Below, piece after piece: positions 11,575 through 22,646 of a DNA stretch of 64,000 nt. Under the pieces are notes generated by a model. It saw only the letters and a list, made by a program, of their open reading frames with translations. It was not told where the DNA came from and ran no database searches. The stretch is from Cryptomeria japonica (lineage: Eukaryota; Streptophyta; Pinopsida; Cupressales; Cupressaceae): assembly GCF_030272615.1 (NCBI RefSeq), contig NC_081413.1:143628476-143692475 (forward strand), in the 5' to 3' direction. Every line of letters starts with the position of its first letter. Within the stretch, counting starts at the first letter, position 1. The position numbers and the translations under genes are program-made.

Positions 11575-13135
11575 TGTTGGCATTATATTGTCATTGAAGT
11601 TAATTGGTAAGTATGTCAACTGATATGCAGGATATTGTTACTGACATTAGAGATTGTTGGCATGATGATGTCAACCAGTAAGTCTGCCAACCGGTAAGCA
11701 AGCAAACCCAGTAACTACAGTCTGATATAACATGACCTAACTGACAGAATAGTGAAGTGCCCGATATGAAGGTTAACCGGTTAGTGTATACCGATAGCAT
11801 GTTCGATCAGTGAGAAAAGTTGAACCGACACAATCAAGTGAGCTGGATGCTGACAGAGTTGTCACATGGACTCTAGGTGGCAAATGTGCATTCGGTAGGT
11901 GAATGGTGCGTCGGTGAGGTAGCCTTCAACTAAGTCTGTATAAATGCCGACTGTTAAAATCATGGATCAGTTGCAGAGGATTGCGGCTCAAAGAATATTC
12001 ATGGGAAAAGATTTGATTCTTTGACATCATGATCGTAGCAGGATATTTGATCATCTAGCTGATTTGGAGAAGGAAATTGCTAATTTATTTATTATGATTG
12101 AAAAAATCAAGACTGATGAATAGAGTCGAGTTTGCTAAATATAGTAAATGTTCATAGGAAGAATAAAAAGAGGACATAGCTTTTTATTGTACTATTGTAG
12201 GTTGTCGATTTAGGAAAGATGAGATCCGATTTGATTTGGATCGAGGTCAGTGAAGAAAACCTTAAGCGCGTGAAGTTTGAGTTTGTGTTTTGGTGAGAAA
12301 GCATATATATAAATATGCAGATAAAAAACTGAAGTAGGTTGAGAGAGAGTATACTTGACGAGAGATCTATGATATAGTGAATCTCTATGAGAAAAGAGTT
12401 GATCAGTCTGAGTATGAGAAAATATTGAAGTGACTGAGTGTTGGAGAAGAACTAGTAAGGAAGGTTTAACCGACGAGGGTTAAGGTAATCAGTAAACTGT
12501 TATAGAGTATAACAGTCTGTTAAACCGACATTGTCTGAACTGGTAAGAGATCAACAAAGAGTGAAGGAGAGCAAGGTGAGTTTTAGAGAAGATCCAACAA
12601 GGATGAAACCGAGTTGTAGAGGTTTCAGAAAGTAAGAACAAAAGAGCTATAGAACAGAGAAGCACTAATACAAAAAAGAAGTTTAACCAACAGAGTGAAT
12701 AGTTTCGAGGTGCTACAAAACTTAGTTGTCACCTGATGTTTATTATTGTATTTAATTTATATCTCATTGTATTTAAGTAAGTAGGTTCTCGGTGCAGGGG
12801 TTGGTGCTCAGAATAGAATAGGGGTTGGTACTCCTTTGGGTAGGTGCCCATAATTGCTAGGGGTTGGTGCTCCTTGGGTTGGTGCCGTAAACATTGTACA
12901 ACTGTTATTTCACTGTGAGGCTGGATTGGAGCAGTAGATCTCCAACAACTTTTCTCATCGAGGTTTTTCCTACATTGGGTTTTCCTCATATATCCGGTGT
13001 TATGTGATGTGCTCCCGTGTGCGATTACTTGTTAGTGTTTTCATTATCCTACTGGTTGCACACATTGTTTGAAATTGTTTATAATCACCGATTCACCCCC
13101 CCCCCCCCCCCCTCAGTGATATCTTATGTTCTACA
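11575..13135 (+). repeat. 5' LTR of copia element B1 (1,561 bp)
   Basis: It starts TGTTGGCATT and ends CTACA, preceded by GAAAG (11570-11574). The far end of the 3' LTR (55115) is followed by GAAAT, a target duplication with one mismatch. A run of 17 C lies at 13096-13112 just before the end. The R-U5 block GGTTTTTCC...TTGGGTTTTCC is at 12962-12985. The B2 counterpart is 42107-43592. Confidence 0.9.
12304..12314 (+). promoter_or_regulatory. Probable TATA box in B1 5' LTR
   Basis: TATATATAAAT follows GAAAGCA. The same sequence recurs in the 3' LTR near 19790 and in B2 near 42794. It lies about 730 bp into the LTR and upstream of the conserved R-U5 block, fitting a U3 promoter. B-family transcription itself is inferred. 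Confidence 0.55.
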
Positions 13136-13137
13136 AT

Positions 13138-13150
13138 TGGTATTAGAGCC
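13138..13150 (+). other. Primer-binding site of B1
   Basis: TGGTATTAGAGCC begins 2 bp after the LTR end. It matches the initiator Met tRNA site TGGTATCAGAGCC with one change, also present in B2 (43595-43607). Confidence 0.9.
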
Positions 13151-13210
13151 TTAGGTTCCCTATTTGTCAAAGCTTTCTCTAGCTTGGGTAGATTTTGGTT
13201 TAAGAACACA

Positions 13211-15290
13211 ATGGCAAGGAATGAGTCCTCCTCCTCCAAAGCTCCCATTTTTGATGGTACCAACTATGCCTTATGGAGCATAATAATGGAAACCTACTTG
13301 TCCTCCCTAGGTTTTGATGTTTGGATGTCTATGCACAATGGGTATACTATCCCTAATAATCCTCCTACAGATCAAGATGCTAAGGAGTATGAAAACAATG
13401 CCAAGGCCAAGCCTGCTATTCTCAGTGGTCTGTCTGATAATGAGTTTGTTAAGGTCATGCACTTCTCATCCGCCAAGGAAACTTGGGATAAGCTGAAAAG
13501 ATTGTTTGAAGGAGATGTCAAGGTCAAGGAGGCTGAACTACAAACATTAAGAGGTCAACTTGAAGTCTTGAAGATGAAAGATGAAGAGAAGATTTCTGAT
13601 TATCTTCACAGAATTGATGAAACTGTGAACACTATTAGAGGACTTGGAGAAGATATAGCTGATGAAGTGATTGTCAAAAAAGTACTTATCACTCCATCTA
13701 AGTATGACACAAAGGTCTCTGCAATAGAAGAAGCCAAGGATCTAAATTTTTTTTCAATGGATGAGTTATTTGGGTCCCTAATCGCTTATGAGATGAGAAC
13801 AACTAGTGAAAGAACTTTAAAGAAAGAGGCTACTTTCAACTCCCTCAAAAAGGGTAAGGAAGAAGTTACTCATGGAGAATATAGTGAGGACTCAGACATA
13901 GTGGTAGCAAAATTTGTAAGAAATCTTAAAAGAGGATCTGGTAAGTAGAAAGGAAAAATACCTCTCAAATGTTTTAACTGTGGTAAAATAGGACACTTTG
14001 CCTCAAAATGTCCCTATAGTGAGAATGATGGAGAAGAGCAACAAAGAACTAACAAATATTCAGGTAAGGTTAAAAAGAAGAATGCTTACTGACAAGATAG
14101 AAGAAGCTACCATAAGCAAAACAACTTGTATACTATCAAAGATGATGCAACAGATGAAGAAAGTGCCTCAGAAAATGACTGCTGTGAGGATGAAAGAAAA
14201 ACCAATCTCTTTATGGCACTAGATGAACCGGTTGATGAAGAAAATGAAGATGAAGACATTGAAGCTAAAGCGGACCTGGAAGGTGAGCTCATAAGTGCTC
14301 TTGAGGAGTTATGTAAAATAAGAAGAGATCTCAAAAAGGTCAAGTGTGCTGCTGCTGAAGAACAAGACCATTTGAAGCAATCCCTAGATGAGTCCAAGAA
14401 AACAATTTTTGATTTGACACTCCAGTTGGAAGAGGCCAAGAGGATATGTGAAGTTACATCCTCTGATTTGATAAAGAAGGAGAAGGAACATCAGAATTTG
14501 GAAGAAGAAATTCTAAGGCTCAGAAAGGAGCTCGCAAAGAGTAAAGATGAATTGAAGATGAGAAGCAAGTATGAGGGCAACACTGAAGCCTTGGACAAAA
14601 TGTTGAGTAATCAGAAGCACTCAAAAGATACCGAAGGTTTAGGATTTGAAGAGGGACAAAGTTCAAATAGAAAAAACACATCTGGAAAGGAGATACAGTT
14701 TACTTCTTCAAGTGAGAGTAAAGAAAAACAAACCTTTACCGTCAACAGAGATACTGAGAAGAAGACGTATGCTGAAGCTACAAGAAATCTGCCTATGAAC
14801 CGAAATACTCAGAACCAGAAGGCTCACTCTCTGTACCAAAATGCAAACCATAAAGCCAAGTTAAATATGGATGAAGAGGGTTTCACTAAAGTCAATAGCA
14901 CGAGAGGAAAACATCCAATGAGACAAAATTTTTCGGGTCCAATGCATCAAGATTGGTATGTACCCAAATTGCATGGTTACTATTACCGATGTAATAAGTT
15001 TGGTCACAAAATTTTTGATTGTAGTTTGTTGCGTAAGCCCCCTACTAGTTTTGACAGTAGAAATTTGTTTGCTGTACTCTGGGAGATGAATGGCACTTGT
15101 TATCAATGTAATGGTTTGGTCATAAGAGTTATGAATGTAGGAGAAGTCAGCCTATATCCTACAATAGTTTTTTAAATTCATTATTCAATGTCAATGTAAA
15201 ATTCTATCATTGTCAAAATGTTGGCCACATTGTAAAGAATTGCAAACTCAGGATTTCTAAGCAAAAGAAGTCAGTACCAGATCAAAAACC
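13211..15290 (+). pseudogene. gag: B1 gag: copia capsid (UBN2-type) with zinc knuckles, broken
   Basis: The ORF starts MARNESSSSKAP (13211). FDGTNYALWS and a UBN2-type capsid region run to about residue 200 (MDELFGSLIAYEM), then an acidic coiled coil of about 150 residues and LDKMLSNQKHSKDTEGLGF. Knuckles are CFNCGKIGHFASKC (about 13970), a variant with Tyr for the first Cys near 14990, and two more in another frame after a shift near 15112 (GHKSYEC, CQNVGHIVKNC). In-frame stops are TAG 13946-13948 and TGA 14090-14092. The TAG is absent from B2, the TGA is shared. Gag would form the particle and bind RNA. Pol follows without a separate start, as in a single copia polyprotein. Confidence 0.85.
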
Positions 15291-15390
15291 ATAAGCAAAA
15301 CCGGAGCAAAAAATTACAATTGACAAGAAGAAGGAAGCCAACTGGGTTTGGGTTGAGAAGGATAAGAATAAAGAAGAATCAAGTCTGATT

Positions 15391-18300
15391 GTGCATACTG
15401 CCCTGCATGCAGAAAGAAGAAATTTATGGGTTGTAGACAGTAGATGTTCCAATCACATGACCAGAGACAAGAAGAAGTTCATCAAGTTTGATGATTGGAA
15501 TGGAGGTTCGGTGAGGCTAAGAGACAACTCTTCCATGAAGATAAAAGGCAAAGGTACTCTAAACATAGATGGAAAATTAAAAACACATGATGTATACTAT
15601 GTGGAAAGACTAAAGCATAATTTGCTAAGTGTGAGTCAAATGTGTGATAAAGGATACAAATTCACATTTAACTCTATCGAGTGTCAGATAAGGAAGGATA
15701 GTACCAGACAAATTGTTGTAGAAGGTAAGAGAACATTTGGAAATGTGTACAATCTAAAGGAATGCTTTTAGTGCCAATGTATGATGGGACAAGTAGATGA
15801 GAGATGATTGTGGCACAAAAGATTAGGCCATATAAACTTTGATAATCTGGTTAAGGAGAGCAAGAAAGGTTATGTAAGACATATACCACCGATCATCAAA
15901 CCGACAAGCACTTTTTGTGATGAATGTCTAAGAGGCAATCAGACTAAGGTAACCTTCAAGATCAAAGAAAATAATACCTCAAGGCCCTTAGAACTTGTAC
16001 ATACATATCTGTGTGATACAACCAGGATAAGAGCTTTAGCTGGTGAGAGATACTTCATGCTGCTCATTGATGACTTCTCAAGAATGACATGGGTCACTTT
16101 CCTACATGACAAATCACAAGCTTATGAGAGGTTCAAAATATTCCATAAAATGGTTGAGAAGGAAAGTGGATGCAAGATGAAGTGTCTGAGATTAGACCGG
16201 GGTGGTGAGTTTACATCAAATGAGTTCGTAGACTATTGTGAGAGGCATGGAATCGGAAGACAATATTCAGCTCCAAGAACACCACAACAAAATGGTGTTG
16301 TAGAAAGGAAAAAGCGGACAGTCAAGAAGATGGCAATAACTATGTTGAATGAGGCAAACATACTGGATATGTACTAGAAGGAAGAAGTACATACTACTAT
16401 ATATACATTGAACTGGGTTCAACTGAGAACAAATAGTAGAATGACACCTTATGAACTGTGGTATGACCAGAACCCATCAATTAAATATTTCAAAGTTTTT
16501 GGAAGCAAATGCTCCATCAAGAGAGATGAAGATAGTTTAAGTGGGTTTGATTGTAGGAGTGATGAAGGCATCTTCTTGGGTTACTCCACTCACAACAAAG
16601 CCTACAAATGCTACAATAAAAGACTGAGAAGAGTCATTGAAAGTGTGCATGTAAGAGTTGATGAAGATTTGCATAAAGGCAAAGAAGCACATGTAAACAG
16701 GTATGATTATTCATGTGATGAAGATGAAGTTCAGTTAGAAAATGAACCGAGAGAAGCATCCAACAAGACCCCTAATAGATATGTGCAAAAAAATCACCCA
16801 GAAGAGAAGATTATAGGAAATAAAAGTGATGGTGTACAGACAAGAAGAAGACTTGCCCGAAACAATGAACAAGTAAATTTCTATCTGATGACTGAAATGG
16901 AACCCAAAACATTCAATGAGGCCAACAAAAGTGACAAATGGATGGATGCAATGGAAGAAGAGCTACAATAGATTGAAAAGAACAAGACTTGGGAATTAGT
17001 TCCTAGACCAACAGATAGGAATGTCATACATACTAAATGGGTCTACCGGAACAAGATGAATGAAGAAGGTAAGATTGTCAGGCATAAAGTAAGGTTAGTG
17101 TGAAAAAGATTTTCTCAAGTAGAAGGAATTGATTTTGAAGAAACATTTGCACTGGTTGCAAGACTTGAGGCTAATAGAATGTTCTTAGCATTCTCTACCT
17201 TCAAAGGATACAAGGTATATCAAATGGATGTTAAGTCTGCTTTCTTGAATGGTAATTTGGAAGAAGAAGCCTAGATAGAACAACCAAAAGGTTTCTTGTT
17301 GCATGATGATGAAACTTTTGTATGCTAGTTGAAGAAAACATTGTATGGTTTAAAGCAGGCTCCAAGAGCATGGTATTCAAGGTTGGATAAGTATCTTAAG
17401 GAGCAAGGTTTCAGAAAGGGAAGTGCAAATAGTACTCTGTATATAAAAACATATGGAATCACTTGGTTATTGTTGTTGTATATGTGGATGATATAATATT
17501 TAGAGGCAACAAGGATATCTTGTGTAAAGATTTTGCTGATCAGATGCAATCAAAGTTTGAGATGTCAATGCTTGGAGAGCTGTCATATTTTCTTGGTTTA
17601 CAAATTTCATAGCAAGATAAAGGAATATTTATCTCTCAAACCAAGTATGTCAAAGATATGTTGAAGAAGTTTCAAATGGAAGACAAAAAACCGGTAAGTA
17701 CCCCCATGGTGACCAAATGCAAGTTGAGCAAGGTTGATGAGTCATCGAAAGTGGACCAGACCCTGTATAGATCCATGATTGGTAGTCTGTTATACCTTAC
17801 TGCCTCAAGACCAAATATAGTACATGCAGTATGTATGGTTGCAAGATTTCAAGATGCACCTAAAAAGTCACATGAGAATGCAGTTAGAAGAATCTTCAGG
17901 TACCTACAAGGAACACTTAATTATGGCTTATGGTATCCAAAGAAAGGAGATTTCACTTTACAAGCCTACACTGATGCTGATTGAGAAGGTTGTATTGATG
18001 ACTGAAAAAGCACAAGTGGTGGTGCATTCTTTTTAGGTGTCCAGTTAGTTTCATGGCACAATAAGAAGCAAGATTCACTCTCCTTATCTAATGCCGAGGC
18101 AAAATATACTGCTGTTGCTACATGTTGTTCTTAGGTGTTATGGATGAAGCATACTCTCAAGGACATTCAGATAGACATATCTGACCCTATTTCAATCTGG
18201 TGTGATAACTCAAGTGCAATCAACATTTCAAAGAATCCGGTTATGCACTCAAGGACAAAGCAAATTGCTATCAAACACCACTTTCTCAGAGAGAAGGTTG

Positions 18301-18436
18301 TAGAGCAAGAAGTAAAGGTAGAATATGTTCCTACAAGTGAATAATTTGTGATATATTCACAAAACCTCTACCGGTAAACACATTTAAATATCTAAGACAT
18401 GGGTTAGGAGTTTTCTCACCAGCTTTATGCACTTAA
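15391..18436 (+). pseudogene. pol: B1 pol: protease, integrase, reverse transcriptase, RNase H (dead)
   Basis: Domain order is that of Ty1/copia. The protease shows WVVDSRCSNHMT, with Arg in place of the active-site Gly of DSG. The pre-integrase segment starts LWHKRLGHINF (about 15808), then the integrase core with DDFSRMTWV, RLDRGGEFTS and APRTPQQNGVVER. RT has MDVKSAFLNG, LYGLKQAPRAWY and YVDDIIF, the last reached only after a frameshift near 17457. RNase H has CDNSSAINISKNP and, after another shift near 18345, DIFTKPLP before TAA at 18434. In-frame stops include 15769, 15805, 16375, 16969, 17101, 17272, 17326, 17610, 17982, 18003 and 18132. Several fall where a Trp, Arg or Gln codon is expected. 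The element cannot supply enzymes. Confidence 0.9.
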
Positions 18437-19066
18437 ATGCAAATGGAGATCCGTGGTTTAGGGGGATGTCATAACCATACATTTTTTTTGACTCTTGGAC
18501 CATATGCTGTACTCAGGGGGAGAGTATGCATCCCCAACTTGTTTGTGATTTTCATAGCTGTGTCAGGTGTCTCTTCAATTCACAAGACTGGCATAATTTT
18601 TAGTATCAAAGAGGAAATCAGGTTTGGGACTTTGGCATGTTGTCTATTCAATTTGTCTATCTACCAAAGTCACAATCAACTTGATTGGGAGAGTAACTTC
18701 ACCAAGGAGAATATTCTCAGCAATCCATGTTTGTGGTTGTTTTTCAGTGTCTATTCAATATATAAATAATAAAAATCACAATTTGGACTGGATGGTGAAA
18801 GGGAAAAGTAGTCTGGCCTACCGGGAGATATAATAATATAGTAGTTCATGAATTACCTGCAAAGGGGGGAGACCTCAGAAAGTTGTCCTAGCCCTTTGTC
18901 ATTGTTGTCAAAGGGGGAGAAAGTTAACAGTTGGAGATAATGCATATTGTAAGCCAGGGTGCTGGAGAAAGGAACCGCAGTTGGAGATAATGCATATATT
19001 GTAAGCCCAGGTTGTGGAGATTAACCTGATAATGTGGGTGTTTCCATCAATGCCAAAGGGGGAGAT
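18437..19066 (+). other. B1 3' untranslated region with G-rich purine tracts
   Basis: About 630 bp without coding signal. Three tracts are seen: CTCAGGGGGAGAG near 18514, GTCAAAGGGGGAGAAAG near 18908, and the terminal GCCAAAGGGGGAGAT that abuts the 3' LTR. The terminal tract sits in the loop of a potential hairpin formed by CAATGCCAA (19048-19056) and TTGGCATTG (19070-19078). Confidence 0.7.
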
Positions 19067-20039
19067 TGTTGGCATTGCATTGTCATTGATGTCAACTTAT
19101 CTTGCATACCGACATTAGAGATTGTTGGCATGATTATGCCAACCGATATGGGTTGTCAACCGGTAATTCTGCCAATCGGTAAGCAAGCAAACCTAATAAG
19201 TGTAGTCCGATATAACATGAACTAACTAGCAGAATAGTGAAGTGCCTGATATGAAGGTTAACCGGTTGGTGTATACTGGTAGCATGTTCGGTCGGTGACC
19301 AAAGTTGAACTGACACAATCAAGTGAGCTGGATACTGACAAAGTTTTCACGTGGACTCCAAGTGACAAACGTGCATTGGGTAGGTGAATGGTGCGTCAAT
19401 GAGATAGTTGCCAACTAAGTCCGTATTAATGTCAACTACAAAAATCACGGATCAGTTGCAGAGGATTGTGGCTCAAAGAAGATCGATGGGCAAAGATTTG
19501 ATTCTTTGACATCATGACCGTAGAAGGATACTTGATCATCTAGCTGATTTGGAGAAGGAAACTACTAAGTCATTTATTGTGATCGACAAAATCAAGATTG
19601 ATGAACAGAGTTGAGTTTGCTAAATATAGTAAACATCCATAGGAAGAATAAAAAGAGGACAAAGCTTTTTACTGTACTATTGCAGGTTGTCAATTTAGGA
19701 AATATAAGATCCAATTTGATTTGGATCAAGGTTGGTGAAGAAAATCCTAAGCGCGTGAAGTTTGAGGTTGTGTTTTGGCAGGAAAGCATATATATAAATA
19801 TGCAAGTCAAAAACAGAAGTAGGTTGAGAGAGAGTATGCTTGATGAAAGATATATGATATAGTGAATCTCTATGAGGAAAGAGTTGATCAGTCTGAGTGT
19901 GAGAGAAAATATTGAAGTGACTGAGTGTTGGAGAAGAACTGGTAAGGAAGGTTTAACCGACAAGGGTTAAGGTAACCGATAAATTGTTACAGAGTATAAC
20001 AGTCTGTTAAACCGACAATGTTTGAACCGGTAAGAGATT
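19067..20039 (+). repeat. B1 3' LTR, left part (interrupted by element C)
   Basis: It starts TGTTGGCATTGC and is collinear with 11575-12550. It stops at GGTAAGAGATT, where the C LTR begins. AGATT (20035-20039) is repeated at 54536-54540 on the other side of the nested block, and B LTR sequence resumes there. A TATA box copy is near 19790. Confidence 0.9.
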
Positions 20040-21430
20040 TGATGAATAATGATGAACAATAGATACCCTAATTGGTACTAAGAGGGGGGGGGTGAATCAG
20101 TACATACAAAATCCTCTCCGCAACTTATCAAGTTAAAACAATGCTAACCAGTTGTCTTCATTACTGAACTTAACCATGACAATACCGATTAAACACAGTA
20201 AGACTTCAAACAACATAAACCGGTATAACTGAACCCTTCAAATACATTCAATACTTGATAACTAGTTCACCCATAAACATATGCATGTGGTGTATCAACA
20301 ATACCATAACCATTAGCTCTGCATGTATAATCACTTAAACAAAGAATACTTAATCATCACATGAAATATGCATAGCTCATGACACACAAATTTTTCATGT
20401 GGAAACCCAAATGGGAAAAACCACAGTGGGGATGAATATCCACAAGCTTGCTTTGAACTCTTTTAAAGCTCGCTCTGTTAGGAGCTTAGTTCGGTTAAAT
20501 AATTTACAATAAGGTTCTTCTAGGAACCGATCCTGTTAAAGATCACCCAATTAATGGATGGCTATATACCCTGTTAAAGGTTGGAACCCTGTTAAAGGTT
20601 ACCTTGCTAGAGGATTTAAAGAACTCAATGAACTTGAGTCACCTGGTTAGAGGATTTACAGTAAGCCTGTTAAAGATGCCCGACAAAGGGATTTTCCTTC
20701 TGTTGAAATGGCTAGAAGACAACAGGTAAAACGTTGATCTGATAACAACACTAAATGCTAAGGCAGATCCTTTTTAGTGCCTCTACTCTGTAATCAGACT
20801 CTGCAGTTTTCTCTCACTGGTTTGGCAAGTATCTCATGACTTTGATACATACACAACTTTTGCCAACAACTTACAATAACAAACATCATCGACCTTATAG
20901 ACAACAATTAGGCCGGTAGCATAAACCCTAAACCCTAAGCTTTTAGGTTTACTATTGCAGTCGGTCAAATCCTGACCGTCCAAACATTTTCCATAGAGTG
21001 AAGCAATCTCAAACAGATCACAAGTCATTCTGCATTGTCCATTCTTCACCGCACATAGAAATCAGTAACTCATCACACTTTCTTCTCATACCGCTAGGAA
21101 GAATGTTCATTCCCGAGGTAGAAATCTAATGTAGTCGATCTTCACATGCAAGGTCCTCAAGGAAATCCTTCACATGCACAAAGATGACATGGCATCTCGA
21201 TCTCATCTTCATCTCTTAGATAACTCATCACAATGTCACCAGTTGCATCGCACAAGCTGGATTGCCAAACCGAAAACCCTAAAGCTGAAACTACCAACTG
21301 GTAGTCACACTTAGTGAAACCTAGACACCGGTTTACTACAACTCTTCATACAGGTTCACTTGCAGTTATTGACATCAATGCCAATATACATTATCACCAT
21401 ATTATCATACTGGTTCATCAAATTCCAACA
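20040..21430 (-). repeat. C-family LTR-a (3' LTR of C1, 1,391 bp)
   Basis: On the plus strand it begins TGATGAATAATG and ends TTCCAACA, i.e. TGTTGGAA...CATCA on the coding strand. The opening variant (AGATACCCTAATTGG) is shared with LTR-c (45946) and differs from LTR-b and LTR-d. It contains the R-U5 block GTGGAAACCC...GGGAAAAACCAC near 20400 and short repeats of CCTGTTAAAGG at 20570-20610. Confidence 0.9.
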
Positions 21431-21679
21431 ATCTCCCCCTTTGGCATTGATGACAATACTCAGTGTAGCATTGTAACTAAAAACATCATAGACTAGTGTA
21501 TCTAAAATATCTTCTCCCCTATCTCATATATCTTCTCCCCCTTTGACAACAATGCCAAAGTTGAGGCACAATATTCCTTACTCCCACTATGTTGCTCCCC
21601 CTACGGAGTATCATCCTTCAAAAAATCAATCCTAAAAGATTTGACACTGTAATACCTAATTGATGTGGAGCACACATCT
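21431..21679 (-). other. C1 3' untranslated region with polypurine tracts
   Basis: Read on the minus strand, a terminal tract GCCAAAGGGGGAGAT abuts LTR-a, a second TTGTCAAAGGGGGAGAAG lies near 21535-21552, and a third CCGTAGGGGGAGCA near 21593-21606. The arrangement is repeated in C2 (31124-31350) and C3 (47320-47567). Confidence 0.75.
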
Positions 21680-21765
21680 TTAGTTTACTTCATGAGGGGG
21701 CAAAAACCCTAATTCACCTCTCAAACAGGTAAATGTAGTCTTCGGTAAGGGCTTAGTGAATATGT

Positions 21766-22575
21766 TGTTGGCATATAGACACTCCAATGAGACATTGTAT
21801 GTGATTGAAGGTTTTGTCATTGATGGCAACCTTGCAATCCTATGGCACTGGCAAGACATCATACCGGCAAAGCATTACACAGGGAAGATAGTGCACTGAC
21901 ATCAACAAGATCACTCTACACCGACATTGGCACCGACACAGAAGAAAAGATGTATGCTGGCATAGAGGCCGACATGATTTTTGATATGTAATATTTTGTT
22001 TATTATTGTAAGCCGACTTGGAAAATTGTAAAATGACTCTTGTATATAAAGGAGATCATTGTAGACATTTAGAGATGTAATGTAGTGACCAGAAAGAAAA
22101 TTATTAGGCAGACCTTATGTGCGAATTATAGGTCAAGGGTATATGTAAAGAACAGAGCAAGAACCGGTACTGAATTTGGCATTGGAGATGCTATTTTAAA
22201 GCAATACAAGTCATTGGATTAGTATAATCCTTATTGTAAGTCAGTGTGACTTCTCATTGAGTAGTGAGCTCTTGGCAGTTGGCCTTCCTGCATGTGCAGG
22301 CCCCTATTGTAAGTAATATTCTCTTATTGGCTAGTGAGTGAATATTGTGGGTCACAAATCCCACCGAGGTTTTTCCCACACCGGGTTTCCTCGTTAAACA
22401 TCTTGTGTTATGGTGTTCTTTTCATGTGGATGTTTCTGATTCTGTTTATTGCATTAATTCTTGCATACCGGTATACTGTTATTTTATGTTCTGCATGTTT
22501 TAACTTAGAAAACTCTTATCACCGGTTAGATACTGATTCACCCCCCCCCTCTCAGTATTTGTGGGAATCCTAACA
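21766..22575 (+). repeat. 5' LTR of element D
   Basis: TGTTGGCATA...CCTAACA, 810 bp. It contains the copia-type R-U5 block GAGGTTTTTCCCACACCGGG (22366-22385), a short palindrome CTGCATGTGCAG near 22289, and a C-rich run before the end. It differs from the 3' LTR by roughly a dozen changes in the first 200 bp alone, so D is not young. Confidence 0.92.
22043..22052 (+). promoter_or_regulatory. Probable TATA box of element D
   Basis: TATATAAAGG follows GACTCTTG; it is identical in the 3' LTR near 25134. It lies about 280 bp into the LTR, a typical U3 position. Confidence 0.6.
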
Positions 22576-22577
22576 AT

Positions 22578-22590
22578 TGGTATCAGAGCC
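22578..22590 (+). other. Primer-binding site of element D
   Basis: TGGTATCAGAGCC, an exact initiator Met tRNA type site, begins 2 bp after the 5' LTR. Confidence 0.93.
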
Positions 22591-22646
22591 TGGTCCTCTA
22601 TTTTCAGAAGCCTAACAGCTTGAGGAAGATCTTGAGACCGGTAAAG

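Noticed and set aside
13138-13150. tRNA-like sequence TGGTATTAGAGCC
   Set aside because: It is only the complement of a tRNA 3' end, i.e. a primer-binding site; no cloverleaf is present.
21680-21862. 60-codon minus-strand ORF spanning D and C1
   Set aside because: A chimera of the D LTR and the last RNase H codons (IFTKPLPKTTFT) created by the insertion.
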